A stretch of 17,962 nucleotides of DNA, from positions 1-17,962 of the forward strand of contig JAFXPV010000032.1 in assembly GCA_017527625.1 (NCBI GenBank), in the 5' to 3' direction. Below are positions 14,692 through 17,962 of this stretch, piece by piece (within the stretch, counting starts at the first letter, position 1; the number at the start of each line of letters is the position of its first letter). Made by a program: the position numbers and the translations under genes. The notes beneath the pieces are model-generated. The model saw only the letters and a list, made by a program, of their open reading frames with translations, was not told where the DNA came from and made no database searches. This stretch comes from Bacteroidales bacterium (lineage in GTDB: Bacteria > Bacteroidota > Bacteroidia > Bacteroidales > UBA932).

Positions 14692-16818
14692 ATGAGGCGA
14701 CTGCTGATGACATTGATCCTCTCGCTCAGCGTGCTGAGCTCCTTTGCCCAGGTCGACAGCGTTCCCGGGCCGGTCCAGCGTCTGGACTCCACCGTCATCG
14801 TGTCGGAATCGGCGCGGCAGCGGCTGCTTCAGGCGCAGCTCGGACTGGACGCCATCGATGAGGGGATTGTGCGTAAAGTCCCGGCCTTCCTGGGCGAGAG
14901 GGACATCATCAAAGTGATACAGATGCTCCCCGGCGTGCAGTCACCCAGCGAAGGGTCGTCAGGCTTTTCTGTCCGCGGCGGGCTTATCGACCAGAATCTC
15001 ATCCTGCTGGACGGAGTGCCGCTTTACTGCGCCGGCCATTTCCTCGGTTTCATCTCAATGTTCAATGACGACATCCTGAGCAGGACGGACCTCTATAAAG
15101 GCGACTTCCCGGCCAAGTTCGGCGGCCGCATCTCATCTGTCCTCGACGTCTCAACCAGGGACGGCGATATGGAGAAATACCACGGCCGTCTGTCGCTGGG
15201 CCTGGTTTCTTCCGGAATCTCGCTGGAAGGGCCGATTGTCAAGGAAAAGCTCAGCTTCTGCCTGAGTGCCAGAAGGTCGTTCCTGGATGCGGTGTTCCCG
15301 CTGATAAAAAAGATTCCGGAGCGGTCCGGCCTGCACTTCTACGACGCCAACGCCAAGCTGACGTGGATCGCCTCCGAGCGAGACCATTTCTATCTGAGCG
15401 GCTTTGCCGGCGGCGACCGCTTCGCCAGCTCCCTCGAGCAGTACGGCTTGAACCTGATGGACTTCCGCTACTCCAACAAGACTGCATCCCTGCGGTGGAA
15501 ACACACTTTCTCGCCGTCACTGCAGACCAATGTGACCCTGTATTATTCCAAGTACAGGACCGGCATCGACACCGACTACAACTACGCCATTTTCGACTAT
15601 TACTCGTTTGTACGCGAGACTGGACTGAAGGGCGGACTGACGTGGCAGATTGACGGCGACAACACCTTCGAGGCCGGGTTGGAACTGCCTTATTTCCGCG
15701 TCAATCCCGGGGACTGCGTGCCCAAGGACGGCAATGTCACAATCAGCGAGATGCATATCCCTCCCAGTTTCGCCATACAGCCAAGTCTGTACGTCGGCAA
15801 CAGGACCCGACTGAACCGGGCTACCTTCCGCTATGGCCTCCGCCTGTCGGAATTCACATCGATGGGTATGACGGACCAGCGTTATTATGACCCGGTAACC
15901 CACGAGGAAACAGCGGTCCGTTATTTCGGCCCGGGAAAGCCGATCCAGACTTACTGGGGACTGGAGCCGAGACTTTCCGCATCAGTCCCGCTCGGTACGA
16001 AGTCGTCTGTCAAGGCTTCCTATATGCGGGTGATGCAGTATTTCCAGCAGGCTCTCGTGAGTACGTCGGGCAGTCCGCTGGATGTCTGGCTGCCTGCCTC
16101 GCCGAACACAAAACCGCAGATTTTCGACCAGTTCACCGTCGGCTATTACCGGAATTTCCTCGACAATGCAGTCGAGAGCTCCGTCGAACTGTTCTACAAG
16201 AACAACAAGAACACCCTGGATTTCGTCGAGAACACCGGTGTCATCCTGGACAGGCCTGACAGGGAGGCATTCCTGCGCTACGGAAAATCTTATGCATTCG
16301 GAGCGGAGCTTATGGTGAAATTTGATGTCGGGACGTGGAACGGCTGGCTCGGATACACCTTCTCCAAGGCCACCTACCTGATACCGGAGATCAATGGCGG
16401 ACGGCCGTACGCATCGCCCGTCAACCACGACCACAGCGTGAATGTCCTCGTCAGCCATACCTTCTCGCAGCAGGTTTCAGCGTCCGCCGGCTGGGTTTTC
16501 TACAGCGGAGCGCCCACGACTTACCCTGTGGAGCGGTTCTCCCTCTTCGATTCATACGCCCCTGTCTTTACTTCCCGCAATGTGGGAAGGCTTCCCGACT
16601 ACCACCGGCTGGATCTGTCGCTGACGGTGAAGACCCGCAGGCGCGCGGCAGATCTCCCCTGGAGCGGAGAATGGGTCTTCTCTCTGTACAATGCCTACTC
16701 GAGACACAATGTGTGGTCTGTCGTTTATTCCCTGAGCCAGTACGAAGACAAGCCCCGTGCTGCCAAACTCTATCTGTTCCCGATACTGCCGTCTGTTTCT
16801 TTCAACCTGATGTTCTGA
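14692..16818 (+). CDS. TonB-dependent outer-membrane receptor
   Basis: A 708-residue receptor with signal peptide MRRLLMTLILSLSVLSSFAQ, a TonB-box-like LDSTVIVSESA (31-41), a plug domain with GFSVRGGLIDQNLILLDGVPLY (about 90-111, close to the plug consensus) and then a long series of amphipathic strands ending in aromatic phenylalanine (SFNLMF), typical of a 22-strand barrel. The plug starts right after the signal peptide: the carboxypeptidase-like N-terminal domain usual in many Bacteroidota receptors is missing. The gene lies 2 bases after the PLD gene and overlaps the DUF4249 gene by one base (TGATG). A receptor next to a DUF4249 lipoprotein is a recurring Bacteroidota pairing. The transported substrate is unknown; no SusC/SusD polysaccharide signature is visible. 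Confidence 0.92.
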   Translation: MRRLLMTLILSLSVLSSFAQVDSVPGPVQRLDSTVIVSESARQRLLQAQLGLDAIDEGIVRKVPAFLGERDIIKVIQMLPGVQSPSEGSSGFSVRGGLIDQNLILLDGVPLYCAGHFLGFISMFNDDILSRTDLYKGDFPAKFGGRISSVLDVSTRDGDMEKYHGRLSLGLVSSGISLEGPIVKEKLSFCLSARRSFLDAVFPLIKKIPERSGLHFYDANAKLTWIASERDHFYLSGFAGGDRFASSLEQYGLNLMDFRYSNKTASLRWKHTFSPSLQTNVTLYYSKYRTGIDTDYNYAIFDYYSFVRETGLKGGLTWQIDGDNTFEAGLELPYFRVNPGDCVPKDGNVTISEMHIPPSFAIQPSLYVGNRTRLNRATFRYGLRLSEFTSMGMTDQRYYDPVTHEETAVRYFGPGKPIQTYWGLEPRLSASVPLGTKSSVKASYMRVMQYFQQALVSTSGSPLDVWLPASPNTKPQIFDQFTVGYYRNFLDNAVESSVELFYKNNKNTLDFVENTGVILDRPDREAFLRYGKSYAFGAELMVKFDVGTWNGWLGYTFSKATYLIPEINGGRPYASPVNHDHSVNVLVSHTFSQQVSASAGWVFYSGAPTTYPVERFSLFDSYAPVFTSRNVGRLPDYHRLDLSLTVKTRRRAADLPWSGEWVFSLYNAYSRHNVWSVVYSLSQYEDKPRAAKLYLFPILPSVSFNLMF

Positions 16819-17717
16819 TGAAAAGATTCTTCGCATATATGCTGTCCGTCCTTCTGTGCACATCCTGCACGGAGGCTCTGGTCTTCGACCCGGGGACCCG
16901 GCCTGTGCGGAGCTTCGTGGTGGACGGGATGGTGACGGACCAGCTGTGCCATCAGACCGTCCGTCTGTCGATGACGGAAAATTTCTTCAGCGAGTCTGCG
17001 CAGCGGCCGTGGGTGTCCGGAGCCAGGGTGACCGTGACCTGCGGGGAGCGTATCTATGAATACGCGGAGGACCCTGCCGCGCCGGGAACCTATCGCTCCG
17101 TCGATGAGTTCAGGGGCGAGACAGGCTTGACCTACAAACTGGACGTCGAGGCCGAGGTCGACGGGAAGCTGTCGCACTACCAGGCCCGGGATTCCGTCCC
17201 ACAGGTCGGTTGCCAGCTGGACTCCATCGACTATATCTATTCCAAGGATATGGACAATCTCTGGACTCTGGCGATCTGGGGCAAGGATTTCTACAAGATG
17301 CGTAGCAGATATCTGATCCAGGTTGCCATCAACGGCCATTTCAAGCCTCTCGAGAAGAGCGTCGAAATCCCGGACGACCATTTCGACGGGATGACTTTCA
17401 CGAGGTTCACGCTGTCCGCCCTGCATCACACGCAGGAGCTGTGGAAGTCCTACGGGGAGAGTTTCAAGCCGTTGGAGAGGGGAGACGTCATAACTATGCG
17501 CGTGTCTTCTCTTTCTGAGGGTTACGGTGGATTCCTGGCCAAATACACCCACTTCATTTTCGGCACCGTCCCGCTGCTTACCGACCAGCCGGCCAATCTG
17601 CCTACCAACGTAACCGGCCCCGGCCCCGTAGTCGGCTATTTCGGCGCCTGCGCCGTCGTCGAAGCGGCCTGCACCGTCGACGACCCTTACCGCACAGAAT
17701 TCCCGGGAACGGACTAG
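16818..17717 (+). CDS. DUF4249 family lipoprotein
   Basis: A 299-residue lipoprotein of the DUF4249 type found beside TonB-dependent receptors. The N-terminus MKRFFAYMLSVLLCTSC is a lipoprotein signal with Cys17; the -3 position is Cys, not the usual Leu, with Leu at -4. Family-like features are RPVRSFVVDGMVTDQ followed by HQTVRLSMTENFF (an N-terminal beta domain), VSGARVTVTCGERIYEY, TGLTYKLDVEAEVDG, and a C-terminal GYFGACAV motif. It probably sits at the outer membrane as a partner of the receptor, by analogy with other pairs. The frame is open upstream to 16335 but that part lies inside the receptor gene. The ATG at 16818 shares its A with the receptor's TGA. No terminator is seen after the TAG at 17715-17717. 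Confidence 0.85.
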   Translation: MKRFFAYMLSVLLCTSCTEALVFDPGTRPVRSFVVDGMVTDQLCHQTVRLSMTENFFSESAQRPWVSGARVTVTCGERIYEYAEDPAAPGTYRSVDEFRGETGLTYKLDVEAEVDGKLSHYQARDSVPQVGCQLDSIDYIYSKDMDNLWTLAIWGKDFYKMRSRYLIQVAINGHFKPLEKSVEIPDDHFDGMTFTRFTLSALHHTQELWKSYGESFKPLERGDVITMRVSSLSEGYGGFLAKYTHFIFGTVPLLTDQPANLPTNVTGPGPVVGYFGACAVVEAACTVDDPYRTEFPGTD

Positions 17718-17757
17718 ACGATTCCGTCCTCCACGCCAATAAATATCCGCCGGTTGC

Positions 17758-17788
17758 TTGATTTGATGCAAGTAATTCTGTACTTTTG
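17758..17788 (+). promoter_or_regulatory. Putative promoter of valS
   Basis: TTG (17758-17760), a 20-base spacer and TACTTTTG (17781-17788) fit the Bacteroidota -33/-7 pattern apart from one -33 base. The ATG is 29 bases downstream. A second, near-miss element (ATACTTTG, 17790-17797) follows closely. Confidence 0.6.
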
Positions 17789-17817
17789 CATACTTTGCAT
17801 TAGAATTGTTTGACACT

Positions 17818-17962
17818 ATGGAATTATCCGCTAAATATAATCCGGCAGATGTAGAAGGGAAGTGGTACGCCTACTGGGTCGACCACAAGTTTTTCCATTC
17901 GGAGCCCGATGGAAGGGAGCCTTATACGATTGTGATTCCGCCGCCCAACGTGACTGCCGTGC
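17818..17962 (+). CDS. valS: Valine--tRNA ligase, N-terminal fragment (cut by window end)
   Basis: The first 48 codons of ValS, which charges tRNA-Val with valine in the cytoplasm. The start [20 protein letters not shown] matches the ValS N-terminus, and [14 protein letters not shown] leads into the class I synthetase HIGH region, which lies beyond the window. The usual next residue pair is TG (PPPNVTGVLHMGH); here the codon is GCC, giving TA, a small departure at a normally well-kept glycine. The gene is set apart from the preceding operon by 100 bases with its own promoter candidate. The full protein would be about 870-880 residues. Confidence 0.93.
   Translation, partial: MELSAKYNPADVEGKWYAYWVDHKFFHSEPDGREPYTIVIPPPNVTAV

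Noticed and set aside
16335..16817. Upstream extension of the DUF4249 frame
   Set aside because: It lies inside the receptor gene in another frame; the ATG at 16818 begins a lipoprotein signal and overlaps the receptor stop by one base.
16770..17816. 348-codon open frame opposite the DUF4249 gene (minus strand)
   Set aside because: Shadow of the DUF4249 and receptor genes, which have recognisable families and coupled starts; the antisense translation is low-quality His/Arg/Val-rich sequence. The same holds for 4352-5143 opposite PNP and 13574-14311 opposite the PLD gene.

Overview
The window looks like chromosomal DNA from a member of the Bacteroidota, most likely Bacteroidales. Four things support this. 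Upstream regions repeatedly carry the Bacteroidota -7 element TAnnTTTG, in two clear cases with a TTTG about 20 bases further upstream. Start codons mostly lack strong Shine-Dalgarno sequences. A TonB-dependent receptor is paired with a DUF4249 lipoprotein. DUF6935-like and other Bacteroidota-type lipoproteins are present. No tRNA, rRNA, CRISPR array, insertion sequence or prophage gene was seen, and no gene-free stretch exceeds 300 bases.

Layout. (1) 2-1342 is the 3' part of an ATP-dependent PEP carboxykinase gene, interrupted by one in-frame TGA and ending at a strong hairpin terminator shared with the convergent asnA (asparagine synthetase A). (2) 2525-3457 is a stand-alone homocysteine-methyltransferase module (N-terminal part of MetH). 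It abuts, stop codon to stop codon, a minus-strand pair: a divergent ATP-grasp (acyl-CoA synthetase beta-like) gene followed two bases later by a 55-residue single-span membrane protein. (3) 4358-8204 is a tightly overlapping plus-strand operon: purine nucleoside phosphorylase, an MtnA-type aldose-1-phosphate isomerase, a YycJ-like metallo-beta-lactamase hydrolase, a KdsC-like HAD phosphatase and a Maf nucleotide pyrophosphatase. A DUF2207 membrane protein follows 21 bases later. (4) 9988-13451 holds mostly envelope proteins of unknown function: three lipoproteins, a secreted SH3-type protein and a small DUF212/PAP2-like membrane protein. (5) 13541-17717 is an apparent three-gene operon of a secreted phospholipase-D-family enzyme, a TonB-dependent receptor and a DUF4249 lipoprotein. 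(6) The window ends in the first 48 codons of valS.

How the genes work together. The phosphorylase-isomerase pair reads as successive steps of nucleoside or methylthioadenosine-type salvage. KdsC, Maf, YycJ and valS are housekeeping functions. The PLD-receptor-DUF4249 operon could couple secreted phosphodiester cleavage to TonB-dependent uptake; this is inferred from gene order only. Nothing here can be claimed as a proven new system. The best candidates for follow-up are the PLD/receptor operon, the ATP-grasp plus mini-membrane-protein pair, and the PNP-MtnA couple with an altered purine pocket. The broken pckA may be real or a consensus error.
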